A DNA stretch of 64,000 nucleotides from Symsagittifera roscoffensis (lineage: Eukaryota; Xenacoelomorpha; Acoela; Convolutidae): contig NC_087062.1 of NCBI RefSeq assembly GCF_963678635.1, forward strand, positions 90,125,845-90,189,844. Reading direction: 5' to 3'. The notes beneath the pieces were generated by a model. The model was not told the origin of the DNA and did not search any database. It saw only the letters and a program-made list of their open reading frames with translations. Positions 10,262 through 22,819 of this stretch are shown here, in pieces (within the stretch, counting starts at the first letter, position 1; each line of letters begins with the position of its first letter). The position numbers and the translations under genes were made by a program.

Positions 10262-10584
10262 TACACTTCCTCGCATAACTTCCAAATTAGTGTAATTTGA
10301 AAAACTCAAATTATAGAACGACACATTAGAACTCGATCAGCGTTTAGGAACCCTGCTGTATACAGCAACATGAAACCCGTTCATTCTTTTAAAAAGCAGC
10401 TTTTTCTCATACCAACATAGTCCCAGCAAAAAACTCGGAGCGGCAAGTCATGGTTGTAAGCTATCTGAAACTAAATTTAAGGCTTTGAACCAACTGAAAA
10501 AAAGCAAACTTCACGTAGTTCCAGTTCAAAATAAAAAAAAGATGTTTTTCGATACGAACTAAAAATTATTCAGGAAATAAGAAT

Positions 10585-10656
10585 CTCTTCGGCGGGGAAT
10601 CGAACCCCGGTCTCCAACGTGACCGGCTGGGGTACTCACCAATATACTACCGAAGA
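10585..10656 (-). tRNA. tRNA-Asp (GTC) variant with G33 and broken terminator
   Basis: Same variant as 9797, one unit-pair (788 bp) away. The T run reads ATTCTTATTT, so the proximal stop is lost. Confidence 0.55.
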
Positions 10657-10978
10657 TATACTTCTCGCATATCTTCCAAGTTAATGTCATTTGAAATTCT
10701 CAAGTTACAGAATGACACAATACAACTCGATCAGCGTTCAGGAATCCTGCTGTATACAACAACATGAAATCTGATCATTTTGTGAAAAAAGCAGCTTTTT
10801 CTCCTCCCAACATAGTCCCAGCAAAAAACTCGGAGCAGAAAGTCATGGTTGTAAGCTATCTGAAACTAAATTTAAGGCTTTGAACCAATTGAAAAAAAGC
10901 AAACTTCATGTAGTTTCAGTTCAAAAACAAAAAAAAAATTTTTCGATACAATTTTTAAATTATTCCGGAAAAAAAAAC

Positions 10979-11050
10979 CTCTTCGGCGGGGAATCGAACC
11001 CCGGTCTCCCACGTGACAGGCTGGGATACTCACCACTATACTACCGAAGA
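10979..11050 (-). tRNA. tRNA-Asp (GTC), one anticodon-stem mismatch
   Basis: Only T41 to G (A29·G41) differs. Confidence 0.78.
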
Positions 11051-11372
11051 TACACTTCCTCGCATAACTTCCAAGTTAGTGTAATTTGAAAAACTCAAAT
11101 TATAGAACGACACATTAGAACTCGATCAGCGTTTAGGAACCCTGCTGTATACAGCAACATGAAATCCGATCATTCTTTTAAAAAGCAGCTTTTTCTCATA
11201 CCAACATAGTCCCAGCAAAAACTCGGAGCAGAAAGTCATGGTTGTAAGCTATCTGAAACTAAATTTAAGGCTTTGAACCAATTGAAAAAAAGCAAACTTT
11301 ATGTAGTTTCAGTTCAAAAACAAAAAAATTTTTTTTTCGATACAAACTTAAAATTATTCCGGAAAAAAAAAC

Positions 11373-11444
11373 CTCTTCGGCGGGGAATCGAACCCCGGTC
11401 TCCAACGTGACAGGCTGGGATACTCACCACTATACTACCGAAGA
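11373..11444 (-). tRNA. tRNA-Asp-GTC: tRNA-Asp (GTC)
   Basis: Exact consensus; nine-T stop. Confidence 0.93.
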
Positions 11445-11769
11445 TACTCTTCCTCGCATAACTTCCAAGTTAGTGTAATTTGAAAAACTCAAATTATAGA
11501 ACGACACATTAGAACTCGATCAGCGTTTAGGAACCCTGCTGTATACAGCAACATGAAATCCGATCATTCTTTTAAAAAGCAGCTTTTTCTCATACCAACA
11601 TAGTCCCAGCAAAAAACTCGGAGCAGAGAGTCATGGTTGTAAGCTATCTGAAACTAAATTTAAGGCTTTGAACCAACTGAAAAAAAGCAAACTTCATGTA
11701 GTTCCAGTCCAAAATAAAAAAAAAAAGGTTTTTTCGATACGAACTAAAAATTATTCAGGAAATAAAAAT

Positions 11770-11841
11770 CTCTTCGGCGGGGAATCGAACCCCGGTCTCC
11801 AACGTGACCGGCTGGGGTACTCACCAATATACTACCGAAGA
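11770..11841 (-). tRNA. tRNA-Asp (GTC) variant with G33
   Basis: G33, T25 to C, G15 to T. Its 5' flank lost about 7 bp (plus strand 'cttctcgcatctaag'), so the next unit is 389 bp away. Confidence 0.6.
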
Positions 11842-12158
11842 TATACTTCTCGCATCTAAGTTCATGTCATTTGAAATTCTCAAGTTACAGAATGACACAA
11901 TACAACTCGATCAGCGTTCAGGAATCCTGCTGTATACAACAACATGAAATCTGATCATTTTGTGAAAAAAGCAGCTTTTTCTCCTCCCAACATAGTCCCA
12001 GCAAAAAACTCGGAGCAGAAAGTCTTGGTTGTAAGCTATCTCAAACTAAATTTAAGGCTTTGAACCAATTGAAAAAAAGCAAACTTCATGTAGTTTCAGT
12101 TCAAAAACAAAAAAAAATTTTTTTCGATACAAACTTAAAATTATTCCGGAAAAAAAAC

Positions 12159-12230
12159 CTCTTCGGCGGGGAATCGAACCCCGGTCTCCAACGTGACAGG
12201 CTGGGATACTCACCACTATACTACCGAAGA
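12159..12230 (-). tRNA. tRNA-Asp-GTC: tRNA-Asp (GTC)
   Basis: Exact consensus. Confidence 0.93.
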
Positions 12231-12552
12231 TACACTTCCTCGCATAACTTCCAACTTAGTGTAATTTGAAAAACTCAAATTATAGAACGACACATTAGAG
12301 CTCGATCAGCGTTTAGGAACCCTGCTGTATACAGCAACATGAAATCCGATCATTCTTTTAAAAAGCAGCTTTTTCTCATACCAACATAGTCCCAGCAAAA
12401 AACTCGGAGCAGAAAGTCATGGTTGTAAGCTATCTGAAACTAAATTTAAGGCTTTGAACCAATTGAAAAAAAGCAAACTTCATGTACTTTCAGTTCAAAA
12501 ACAAAAAAATTTTTTTTCGATTCAAACTTAAAATTATTCCGGAAAAAAAAAC

Positions 12553-12624
12553 CTCTTCGGCGGGGAATCGAACCCCGGTCTCCAACGTGACAGGCTGGGA
12601 TACTCACCACTATACTACCGAAGA
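12553..12624 (-). tRNA. tRNA-Asp-GTC: tRNA-Asp (GTC)
   Basis: Exact consensus, but its 5' flank is 'agatatacttctcgc' as in the G33 lineage, suggesting a tract of gene conversion or an exchange inside the tRNA. Confidence 0.92.
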
Positions 12625-12946
12625 TATACTTCTCGCATATCTTCCAAGTTCATGTCATTTGAAATTCTCAAGTTACAGAATGACACAATACAACTCGATC
12701 AGCGTTCAGGGATCCTGCTGTATACAACAACATGAAATTTGATCATTTTGTGAAAAAAGCAGCTTTTTCTCCTCCCAACATAGTCCCAGCAAAAAACTCG
12801 GAGCAGAAAGTCATGGTTGTAAGCTATCTGAAACTAAATTTAAGGCTTTGAACCAATTGAAAAAAAGCAAACTTTATGTAGTTTCAGTTCAAAAACAAAA
12901 AAAATTTTTTTCGATACAAACTTAAAATTATTCCGGAAAAAAAAAC

Positions 12947-13018
12947 CTCTTCGGCGGTGAATCGAACCCCGGTCTCCAACGTGACAGGCTGGGATACTCA
13001 CCACTATACTACCGAAGA
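12947..13018 (-). tRNA. tRNA-Asp (GTC), one T-stem mismatch
   Basis: C62 to A (G52·A62) is the only change. Confidence 0.75.
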
Positions 13019-13340
13019 TACACTTCCTCGCATAACTTCCAAGTTAGTGTAATTTGAAAAACTCAAATTATAGAACGACACATTAGAACTCGATCAGCGT
13101 TTAGGAACCCTGCTGTATACAGCAACATGAAATCCGATCACTCTTTTAAAAAGCAGCTTTTTCTCATACCAACATAGTCCCAGCAAAAAACTCGGAGCAG
13201 AAAGTCATGGTTGTAAGCTATCTGAAACTAAATTTAAGGCTTTGAACCAATTGAAAAAAAGCAAACTTCATGTAGTTTCAGTTCAAAAACAAAAAAAAAT
13301 TTTTTCGATTCAAACTTAAAATTATTCCGGAAAAAAAAAC

Positions 13341-13412
13341 CTCTTCGGCGGGGAATCGAACCCCGGTCTCCAACGTGACAGGCTGGGATACTCACCACTA
13401 TACTACCCAAGA
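13341..13412 (-). tRNA. tRNA-Asp (GTC), one acceptor mismatch
   Basis: C5 to G (G5·G68) is the only change. Confidence 0.75.
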
Positions 13413-13732
13413 TACACTTCCTCGCATAACTTCCAAGTTAGTGTAATTTGAAAAACTCAAATTATAGAACGACACATTAGAACTCGATCAGCGTTTAGGA
13501 ACCCTGCTGTATACAGCAACATGAAATCCGATCATTCTTTTAAAAAGCAGCTTTTTCTCATACCAACATAGTCCCAGCAAAAAACTCGGAGCAGAAAGTC
13601 ATGGTTGTAAGCTATCTGAAACTAAATTTAAGGCTTTGAACCAATTGAAAAAAAGCAAACTTCATGTAGTTTCAGTTCAAAAACAAAAAAAAATTTTTCG
13701 TTTCAAACTTAAAATTATTCCGGAAAAAAAAC

Positions 13733-13804
13733 CTCTTCGGCGGGGAATCGAAACCCGGTCTCAAACGTGACAGGCTGGGATACTCACCACTATACTACCG
13801 AAGA
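13733..13804 (-). tRNA. tRNA-Asp (GTC), two mismatches
   Basis: T53·C61 and C28·T42. Confidence 0.6.
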
Positions 13805-14128
13805 TACACTTCCTCGCATAACTTCCAAGTTAGTGTAATTTGAAAAACTCAAATTATAGAACGACACATTAGAACTCGATCAGCGTTTAGGAACCCTGCT
13901 GTATACAGCAACATGAAATCCGATCATTCTTTTAAAAAGCAGCTTTTTCTCATACCAACATAGTCCCAGCAAAAAACTCGGAGCAGAAAGTCATGGTTGT
14001 AAGCTATCTGAAACTAAATTCAAGGCTTTGAACCAACTGAAAAAAAGCAAACTTCATGTAGTTCCACTTCAAAAACAAAAAAAAAGGTTTTGTCGATACG
14101 AACTAAAAATTATTCAGGAAATAAAAAT

Positions 14129-14200
14129 CTCTTCGGCGAGGAATCGAACCCCGGTCTCCAACGTGACCGGCTGGGGTACTCACCAATATACTACCGAAGA
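14129..14200 (-). tRNA. tRNA-Asp (GTC) variant with G33
   Basis: G33, T25 to C, G15 to T, plus a G51·T63 wobble. Confidence 0.58.
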
Positions 14201-14522
14201 TATACATCTCGCATATCTTCCAAGTTCATGTCATTTGAAATTCTCAAGTTACAGAATGACACAATACAACTCGATCAGCGTTCAGCAATCCTGCTGTATA
14301 CAACAACTTGAAATCTGATCATTTTGTGAAAAAAGCAGCTTTTTCTCCTCCCAACATAGTCCCAGCAAAAAACTCGGAGCAGAAAGTCATGGTTGTAAGC
14401 TATCTGAAACTAAATTTAAGGCTTTGAACCAATTGAAAAAAAGCAAACTTCATGTAGTTTCAGTTCAAAAACAAAAAAAATTTTTTTCGATACAAACTTA
14501 AAATTATTCCGGAAAAAAAAAC

Positions 14523-14594
14523 CTCTTCGGCGGGCAATCGAACCCCGGTCTCCAACGTGACAGGCTGGGATACTCACCACTATACTACCGAAGA
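14523..14594 (-). tRNA. tRNA-Asp (GTC), T-stem closing pair lost
   Basis: C61 to G (G53·G61), which also changes the B box to GGTTCGATTGC. Confidence 0.65.
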
Positions 14595-14917
14595 TACACT
14601 TCCTCGCATAACTTCCAAGTTAGTGTAATTTGAAAAACTCAAATTATAGAACGACACAATAGAACTCGATCAGCGTTTAGGAACCCTGCTGTATACAGCA
14701 ACATGAAATCCGATCATTCTTTTAAAAAGCAGCTTTTTCTCATACCCACATAGTCCCAGCAAAAAACTCGGAGCAGAAAGTCATGGTTGTAAGCTATCTG
14801 AAACTAAATTTAAGGTTTTGAACCAACTGAAAAAAGCAAACTTCATGTAGTTCCAGTTCAAAAACAAAAAAAAAGGTTTTTTCGATACGAACTTAAAATT
14901 ATTCAGGAAATAAAAAT

Positions 14918-14989
14918 CTCTTCGGCGGGGAATCGAACCCCGGTCTCCAACGTGACCGGCTGGGATACTCACCACTATACTACCGAAGA
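14918..14989 (-). tRNA. tRNA-Asp (GTC) with G33 only
   Basis: The consensus except for U33 to G; this separates the G33 change from the T25 and G15 changes seen in other copies. Confidence 0.68.
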
Positions 14990-15312
14990 TATACTTCTTC
15001 GCATATCTTCCAAGTTCATGTCATTTGAAATTCTCAAGTTACAGAATGACACAATACAACTCGATCAGCGTTCAGGAATCCTGCTGTATACAGCAACATG
15101 AAATCTGCTCATTTTTTGAAAAAAGCAGCTTTTTCTCCTCCCAACATAGTCGCAGCAAAAAACTCGGAGCAGGAAGTCATGGTTGTAAGCTATCTGAAAC
15201 TAAATTTAAGGCTTTGAACGGACTGATAAAAGGCAAACTTCATGTAGTTCCAGTTCAAAAAAAAAAGAAGGTTTTTTCGATACGAACTAAAAATTATTCA
15301 GGAAATAAAAAT

Positions 15313-15384
15313 CTCTTCGGCGGGGAATCGAACCCCGGTCTCCAACGTGACAGGCTGGGATACTCACCACTATACTACCGAAGA
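15313..15384 (-). tRNA. tRNA-Asp-GTC: tRNA-Asp (GTC)
   Basis: Exact consensus; the base after the discriminator is A, then TTTTT. Confidence 0.93.
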
Positions 15385-15705
15385 TACACTTCCTCGCATA
15401 ACTTCCAAGTTAGTGTAATTTGAAAAACTCAAATTATAGAACGACACATTAGAACTCGATCAGCGTTTAGGAACCCTGCTGTATACAGCAACATGAAATC
15501 CGATCATTCTTTTAAAAAGCAGCTTTTTCTCATACCAACATAGTCCCAGCAAAAAACTCGGAGCAGAAAATCATGATTGTAAATTATCTGAAACCATATT
15601 TAAGGCTTTGAACGGACTGATAAAAGGCAAACTTCATGTAGTTCCAGTTCAAAAAACAAAAAAGTTTTTTCGATACAAACTTAAAATTATTCCGGAAAAA
15701 AAAAC

Positions 15706-15777
15706 CTCTTCGTCGGGGAATCGAACCCCGGTCTCCAACGTGACAGGCTGGGATACTCACCACTATACTACCGAAGA
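15706..15777 (-). tRNA. tRNA-Asp (GTC), G7·A66
   Basis: Single change C66 to A at the inner end of the acceptor. The same form recurs at 17283 and 18464. Confidence 0.8.
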
Positions 15778-16101
15778 TACACTTCCTCGCATAACTTCCA
15801 AGTTAGTGTAATTTGAAAAACTCAAATTATAGAACGACACATTAGAACTCGATCAGCGTTTAGGAACCCTGCTGTATACAGCAACATGAAATCCGATCAT
15901 TCTTTTAAAAAGCAGCTTTTTCTCATACCAACATAGTCCCAGCAAAAAACTCGGAGCAGAAAGTCATGGTTGTAAGCTATCTGAAACTAAATTTAAGGCT
16001 TTGAACCAACTGAAAAAAAGCAAACTTCATGTAGTTTCAGTTCAAAAACAAAAAAAAAGGTTTTTTCGATACGAACTAAAAATTATTCAGGAAATAAAAA
16101 T

Positions 16102-16173
16102 CTCTTCGGCGGGTAATCGAACCCCGGTCTCCAACGTGACCGGCTGGGGTACTCACCAATATACTACCGAAGA
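16102..16173 (-). tRNA. tRNA-Asp (GTC) variant with G33
   Basis: G33, T25 to C, G15 to T, and G53·A61 which damages the B box. Repeats at 18859, seven units away. Confidence 0.55.
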
Positions 16174-16496
16174 TATACTTCTCGCATATCTTCCAAGTTC
16201 ATGTCATTTGAAATTCTCAAGTTACAGAATGACACAATACAACTCGATCAGCGTTCAGGAATCCTGCTGTATACAACAACATGAAATCTGATCATTTTGT
16301 GAAAAAAGCAGCTTTTTCTCCTCCCAACATAGTCCCAGCAAAAAACTCGGAGCAGAAAGTCATGGTTGTAAGCTATCTGAAACTAAATTTAAGGCTTTGA
16401 ACCAATTGAAAAAAAGCAAACTTCATGTAGTTTCAGTTCAAAAACAAAAAAAAAATTTTTTCGATACAAACTTAAAATTATTCCGGAAAAAAAAAC

Positions 16497-16568
16497 CTCT
16501 TCAGCGGGGAATCGAACCCCGATCTCCAACGTGACAGGCTGGGATACTCACCAATATACTACCGAAGA
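16497..16568 (-). tRNA. tRNA-Asp (GTC), three mild changes
   Basis: G6·T67 wobble, C48 to T, G15 to T. Anticodon arm is consensus with U33. Confidence 0.68.
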
Positions 16569-16889
16569 TATACTTCTCGCATATCTTCCAAGTTCATGTC
16601 ATTTGAAATTCTCAAGTTACAGAATGACACAATACAACTCGATCAGCGTTCAGGAATCCTGCTGTATACAGCAACATGAAATCTGATCATTTTTTTGAAA
16701 AAAGCAGCTTTTTCTCCTCCCAACATAGTCGCAGCAAAAAACTCGGAGCAGGAAGTCATGGTTGTAAGCTATCTGAAACTAAATTTAAGGCTTTGAACGG
16801 ACTGATAAAAGGCAAACTTCATGTAGTTCCAGTTCAAAAAAAAGAAGGTTTTTTCGATACGAACTAAAAATTAATCAGGAAATAAAAAT

Positions 16890-16961
16890 CTCTTCGGCGG
16901 GGAATCGAACCCCGGTCTCCAACGTGACAGGCTGGGATACTCACCACTATACTACCGAAGA
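16890..16961 (-). tRNA. tRNA-Asp-GTC: tRNA-Asp (GTC)
   Basis: Exact consensus. Confidence 0.93.
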
Positions 16962-17282
16962 TACACTTCCTCGCATAACTTCCAAGTTAGTGTAATTTGA
17001 AAAACTCAAATTATAGAACGACACATTAGAACTCGATCAGCGTTTAGGAACCCTGCTGTATACAGCAACATGAAATCCGATCATTCTTTTAAAAAGCAGC
17101 TTTTTCTCATACCAACATAGTCCCAGCAAAAAACTCGGAGCAGAAAATCATGATTGTAAATTATCTGAAACCATATTTAAGGCTTTGAACGGACTGATAA
17201 AAGGCAAACTTCATGTAGTTCCAGTTCAAAAAACAAAAAGGTTTTTTCGATACAAACTTAAAATTATTCCGGAAAAAAAAAC

Positions 17283-17354
17283 CTCTTCGTCGGGGAATCG
17301 AACCCCGGTCTCCAACGTGACAGGCTGGGATACTCACCACTATACTACCGAAGA
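17283..17354 (-). tRNA. tRNA-Asp (GTC), G7·A66
   Basis: Same form as 15706, four units away. Confidence 0.8.
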
Positions 17355-17677
17355 TACACTTCCTCGCATAACTTCCAAGTTAGTGTAATTTGAAAAACTC
17401 AAATTATAGAACGACACATTAGAACTCGATCAGCGTTTAGGAACTCTGCTGTATACAGCAACATGAAATCCGATCATTCTTTTAAAAAGCAGCTTTTTCT
17501 CATACCAACATAGTCCCAGCAAAAAACTCGGAGCAGAAAGTCATGGTTGTAAGCTATCTGAAACTAAATTTAAGGCTTTGAACCAACTGAAAAAAAGCAA
17601 ACTTCATGTAGTTTCAGTTCAAAAACAAAAAAAAATTTTTTTCGATACAAACTTAAAATTATTCCGGAAAAAAAAAC

Positions 17678-17749
17678 CTCTTCAGCGGGGAATCGAACCC
17701 CGATCTCCAACGTGACAGGCTGGGATACTCACCAATATACTACCGAAGA
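17678..17749 (-). tRNA. tRNA-Asp (GTC), three mild changes
   Basis: Same form as 16497 (G6·T67, C48T, G15T). Confidence 0.68.
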
Positions 17750-18070
17750 TATACTTCTCGCATATCTTCCAAGTTCATGTCATTTGAAATTCTCAAGTTA
17801 CAGAATGACACAATACAACTCGATCAGCGTTCAGGAATCCTGCTGTATACAGCAACATGAAATCTGATCATTTTTTGAAAAAAGCAGCTTTTTCTCCTCC
17901 CAACATAGTCGCAGCAAAAAACTCGGAGCAGGAAGTCATGGTTGTAAGCTATCTGAAACTAAATTTAAGGCTTTGAACGGACTGATAAAAGGCAAACTTC
18001 ATGTAGTTCCAGTTCAAAAAAAAAGAAGGTTTTTTCGATAAGAACTAAAAATTATTCAGGAAATAAAAAT

Positions 18071-18142
18071 CTCTTCGGCGGGGAATCGAACCCCGGTCTC
18101 CAACGTGACAGGCTGGGATACTCACCACTATACTACCGAAGA
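18071..18142 (-). tRNA. tRNA-Asp-GTC: tRNA-Asp (GTC)
   Basis: Exact consensus. Confidence 0.93.
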
Positions 18143-18463
18143 TACACTTCCTCGCATAACTTCCAAGTTAGTGTAATTTGAAAAACTCAAATTATAGAAC
18201 GACACATTAGAACTCGATCAGCGTTTAGGAACCCTGCTGTATACAGCAACATGAAATCCGATCATTCTTTTAAAAAGCAGCTTTTTCTCATACCAACATA
18301 GTCCCAGCAAAAAACTCGGAGCAGAAAATCATGATTGTAAATTATCTGAAACCATATTTAAGGCTTTGAACGGACTGATAAAAGGCAAACTTCATGTAGT
18401 TCCAGTTCAAAAAACAAAAAGGTTTTTTCGATACAAACTTAAAATTATTCCGGAAAAAAAAAC

Positions 18464-18535
18464 CTCTTCGTCGGGGAATCGAACCCCGGTCTCCAACGTG
18501 ACAGGCTGGGATACTCACCACTATACTACCGAAGA
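18464..18535 (-). tRNA. tRNA-Asp (GTC), G7·A66
   Basis: Same form as 17283, three units away. Confidence 0.8.
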
Positions 18536-18858
18536 TACACTTCGTCGCATAACTTCCAAGTTAGTGTAATTTGAAAAACTCAAATTATAGAACGACACAT
18601 TAGAACTCGATCAGCGTTTAGGAACCCTGCCTTATACAGCAACATGAAATCCGATCATTCTTTTAAAAAGCAGCTTTTTCTCATACCAACATAGTCCCAG
18701 CAAAAAACTCGGAGCAGAAAGTCATGGTTGTAAGCTATCTGAAACTAAATTTAAGGCTTTGAACCAACTGAAAAAAAGCAAACTTCATGTAGTTTCAGTT
18801 CAAAAACAAAAAAAAGGTTTTTTCGATACGAACTAAAAATTATTCAGGAAATAAAAAT

Positions 18859-18930
18859 CTCTTCGGCGGGTAATCGAACCCCGGTCTCCAACGTGACCGG
18901 CTGGGGTACTCACCAATATACTACCGAAGA
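18859..18930 (-). tRNA. tRNA-Asp (GTC) variant with G33
   Basis: Same form as 16102 (G33, T25C, G15T, G53·A61). Confidence 0.55.
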
Positions 18931-19251
18931 TATACTTCTCGCATATCTTCCAAGTTCATGTCATTTGAAATTCTCAAGTTACAGAATGACACAATACAAC
19001 TCGATCAGCGTTCAGGAATCCTGCTGTATACAACAACATGAAATCTGATCATTTTGTGAAAAAAGCAGCTTTTTCTCCTCCCAACATAGTCCCAGCAAAA
19101 AACTCGGAGCAGAAAGTCATGGTTGTAAGCTATCTGAAACTAAATTTAAGGCTTTGAACCAATTGAAAAAAAGCAAACTTCATGTAGTTTCAGTTCAAAA
19201 ACAAAAAAAAATTTTTTCGATACAAACTTAAAATTATTCCGGAAAAAAAAC

Positions 19252-19323
19252 CTCTTCAGCGGGGCATCGAACCCCGATCTCCAACGTGACAGGCTGGGAT
19301 ACTCACCACTATACTACCGAAGA
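19252..19323 (-). tRNA. tRNA-Asp (GTC), T loop T60 to G
   Basis: G6·T67, C48T and T60 to G; G15 is normal here, unlike 16497 and 17678. Confidence 0.62.
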
Positions 19324-19647
19324 TACACTTCCTCGCATAACTTCCAATTTAGTGTAATTTGAAAAACTCAAATTATAGAACGACACAATAGAACTCGATC
19401 AGCGTTTAGGAACCCTGCTGTATACAGCAACATGAAATCCGATCATTCTTTTAAAAAGCAGCTTTTTCTCATACCAACATAGTCCCAGCAAAAAACTCGG
19501 AGCAGAAAGTCATGGTTGTAAGCTATCTGAAACTAAATTTAAGGCTTTGAACCAACTGAAAAAAAGCAAACTTCATGTAGTTCCAGTTCAAAAACAAAAA
19601 AAAAGGTTTTTTCGATACGAACTAAAAATTATTCAGGAAATAAAAAT

Positions 19648-19719
19648 CTCTTCGTCGGGGAATCGAACCCCGGTCTCCAACGTGACCGGCTGGGATACTC
19701 ACCACTATACTACCGAAGA
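19648..19719 (-). tRNA. tRNA-Asp (GTC) with G33 and G7·A66
   Basis: Combines the G33 change of 14918 with the C66 to A change of 15706, as expected from exchange between two lineages. Confidence 0.62.
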
Positions 19720-20044
19720 TATACTTCTTCGCATATCTTCCAATTTAGTGTAATTTGAAAAACTCAAATTATAGAACGACACAATAGATTTGGATCAGCG
19801 TTTAGGAACCCTGCTGTATACAGCAACATGAAATCCGATCATTCTTTTAAAAAGCAGCTTTTTCTCATACCAACATAGTCCCAGCAAAAAACTCGGAGCA
19901 GAAAGTCATGGTTGCAAGCTATCTGAAACTAAATTTAAGGCTTTGAACCAACTGAAAAAAAAGCAAACTTCATGTAGTTCCAGTTCAAAAACAAAAAAAA
20001 AGGTTTTTTCGATACGAACTAAAAATTATTCAGGAAATAAAAAT

Positions 20045-20116
20045 CTCTTCGGCGGGGAATCGAACCCCGGTCTCCAACGTGACCGGCTGGGATACTCACC
20101 ACTATACTACCGAAGA
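20045..20116 (-). tRNA. tRNA-Asp (GTC) with G33 only
   Basis: Same form as 14918. Confidence 0.68.
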
Positions 20117-20440
20117 TATACTTCTTCGCATATCTTCCAAGTTCATGTCATTTGAAATTCTCAAGTTACAGAATGACACAATACAACTCGATCAGCGTTC
20201 AGGAATCCTGCTGTATACAGCAACATGAAATCTGATCATTTTTTGAAAAAAGCAGCTTTTTCTCCTCCCAACATACTCGCAGCAAAAAACTCGGAGCAGG
20301 AAGTCATGGTTGTAAGCTATCTGAAACTAAATTTAAGGCTTTGAACCAATTGAAAAAAAGCAAACTTCATGTAGTTTCAGTTCAAAAACAAAAAAAAAAA
20401 TTTTTCGATACAAACTTAAAATTATTCCGGAAATAAAAAC

Positions 20441-20512
20441 CTCTTCGGCGGGGAATCGAACCCCGGTCTCCAACGTGACAGGCTGGGATACTCACCACTA
20501 TACTACCGAAGA
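20441..20512 (-). tRNA. tRNA-Asp-GTC: tRNA-Asp (GTC)
   Basis: Exact consensus. Confidence 0.93.
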
Positions 20513-20836
20513 TACATATCCTCGCATAACTTCCAAGTTTGTGGAATTTGAAAAACTCAAATTATAGAACGACACAATAAAACTCGATCAGCGTTTAGGA
20601 ACCCTGCTGTATACAGCAACATGAAATCCGATCATTCTTTTAAAAAGCAGCTTTTTCTCATACCAACATAGTCCCAGCAAAATACTCGGAGCAGAAAGTC
20701 ATGGTTGTAAGCTATCTGAAACTAAATTTAAGGATTTGAACCAACTGAAAAAAAGCAAACTTCATGTAGTTCCAGTTCAAAAACAAAAAAAAAGGTTTTT
20801 TCGATACAAACTTAAAAATATTCAGAAAATAAAAAT

Positions 20837-20908
20837 CTCTTATGCAGGGAATCGAACCCCGGTCTCCAACGTGACAAGCATGGATACCCACCGCTTTACT
20901 ACACTGTA
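20837..20908 (-). pseudogene. Strongly eroded tRNA-Asp (GTC) relic
   Basis: Both acceptor strands are destroyed (5' side rc of acactgta; 3' side rc of tcttatg), and A29 and C28 are changed. The anticodon GTC and T arm remain. This is the most decayed copy in the window. Confidence 0.78.
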
Positions 20909-21232
20909 CAGTTCCTAGCAAATCTGCCAAGCTCTTGTCATATGAAATTCTCAAGTTACAGAATGACACAATAGAACTCGATCAGCGTTCAGGAATCCTG
21001 CTGTATACAGCAATATGAAATCCGAACATTTTTTGAAAAAAGCAGCTTTTTCTCATCCCAACATAGTCCCAGCAAAAAAACTCGGAGCAGAATGTCATGG
21101 TTGTAAGCTATCTGAAACTAAATTTAAGGCTTTGAACCAACTGAAAAAAAGCAAACTTCATATAGTTTCAGTTAAAAAACAAAAAAAAAAATTTTTTCGA
21201 TACAAACTTAAAAATATTCAGAAAATAAAAAT

Positions 21233-21304
21233 CTCTTATGCAGGGAATCGAACCCCGGTCTCCAACGTGACAGGCTGGTATACTCACCACTATACTACCG
21301 AAGA
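21233..21304 (-). pseudogene. tRNA-Asp (GTC)-like, acceptor 3' strand broken
   Basis: C5·T68 and G6·A67 with G50·T64 wobble and C26 to A. It shares the 'tatgcaggg' mark of 20837 but keeps a good 5' acceptor strand. Confidence 0.65.
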
Positions 21305-21630
21305 TACACTTCCTCGCATAACTTCCAAGTTTGCGTCATTTGAAAAACTCAAATTATAGAACGACACAATAGAACTCGATCAGCCTTTAGGAACCCTGCT
21401 GTATACAGCAACATGAAATCCGATCAATTTTTTTAAAAGCAGTTTTTTCTCAGACCAACATAGTCCCAGCAAAAAAAATCGGAGCAGAAAGTCATGGTTG
21501 TAAGCTATCTGAAACTAAATTTAAGGCTTTGAACCAACTGAAAAAAAGCAAAATTCATGTAGTTCAAGCTCAAAAACAAAAAAAAAAGGTTTTTTCGATA
21601 CGAACTAAAAATTATTCAGGAAATAAAAAT

Positions 21631-21702
21631 CTCTTCGGTGGGGAATCGAACCCCGGTCTCCAACGTGACCGGCTGGGATACTCATCACTATACTACCGAA
21701 GA
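21631..21702 (-). tRNA. tRNA-Asp (GTC) variant with G33
   Basis: G33, C49·A65, and G19 to A. First copy of the seven-unit repeat. Confidence 0.55.
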
Positions 21703-22027
21703 TATACTTCTTCGCCTATCTTCCAAGTTCATGTCATTTGAAATTTTCAAGTTACAGAATGACACAATACAACTCGATCAGCGTTCAGGAATCCTGCTGT
21801 ATACAGCAACATGAAATCTGATCATTTTTTGAAAAAAGCAGCTTTTTCTCCTCCCAACATAGTCCCAGCAAAAAACTCGGAGCAGGAAGTCATGGTTGTA
21901 AGCAATCTGAAACTAAGTTTAAGGCTTTGAACCAACTGAAAAAAAAGCAAACTTCATGTAGTTTCAGTTCAAAAACAAGAAAAAACATTTTTCGATACAA
22001 ACTTAAAATTATTCAGAAAATAAAAAC

Positions 22028-22099
22028 CTCTTCTGCAGGGAATCGAACCCCGGTCTCCAACGTGACAGGCTGGTATACTCACCACTATACTACCTAAGA
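22028..22099 (-). pseudogene. tRNA-Asp (GTC)-like, acceptor mismatches
   Basis: G6·A67, A5·G68, G50·T64 wobble, C26 to A. Confidence 0.55.
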
Positions 22100-22424
22100 T
22101 ACACTTCCTTGCATAACTTCCAAGTTCGTGTAATTTGAAAAACTCAAATTATAAAACGACACAATAGAACTCGATCAGCGTTTAGGAACCCTGCTGTATA
22201 CAGCAACATGAAATCCGATCATTTTTTTAAAAAGCAGCTTTTTCTCATACCAACATAGTCCCAGCAAAAAACTCGGGGCAGAAAACCATGGTTGTAAGCT
22301 ATCTGAAACTAAATTTTAGGCTTTGAACCAACTGAAAAAAAAGCAAACTTCATGTAGTTTCAGTTCAAAAACAAAAAAAAAAAATTTTTCGATACGAACA
22401 AAAAATTATTCAGGAAATAAAACC

Positions 22425-22496
22425 CTCTTCGACGGGGAACAGAACCCAGGTCTCCAACGTGACAGGCTGGGATACTCACCACTATACTACCGAAGA
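22425..22496 (-). pseudogene. tRNA-Asp (GTC)-like, T loop broken
   Basis: G57 to T and A58 to G in the T loop, T50·C64, and a G7·T66 wobble; the B box is lost. Confidence 0.7.
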
Positions 22497-22819
22497 TACA
22501 CTTCCTCGCATAACTTCCAAGTTAGTGTCATTTGAAAAACTCAAATTATAGAACGACACAATAGAACTCGATCAGCGTTTAGGAACCCTGCTGTATACAG
22601 CAACATGAAATCCGATCAATTTTTTAAAAAGCAGCTTTTTCTCATACCAACATAGTCCCAGCAAAAAACTGGGAGCAGAAAGTCATGGTTGTAAGCTATC
22701 TGAAACTAAATTTAAGGCTTTGAACCAACTGAAAAAAAGAAAACTTCATGTAGTTTCAGTTCAAAAACAAAAAAAAAATTTTTTCGATACAAACTAAAAA
22801 TTATTCAGGAAATAAAAAC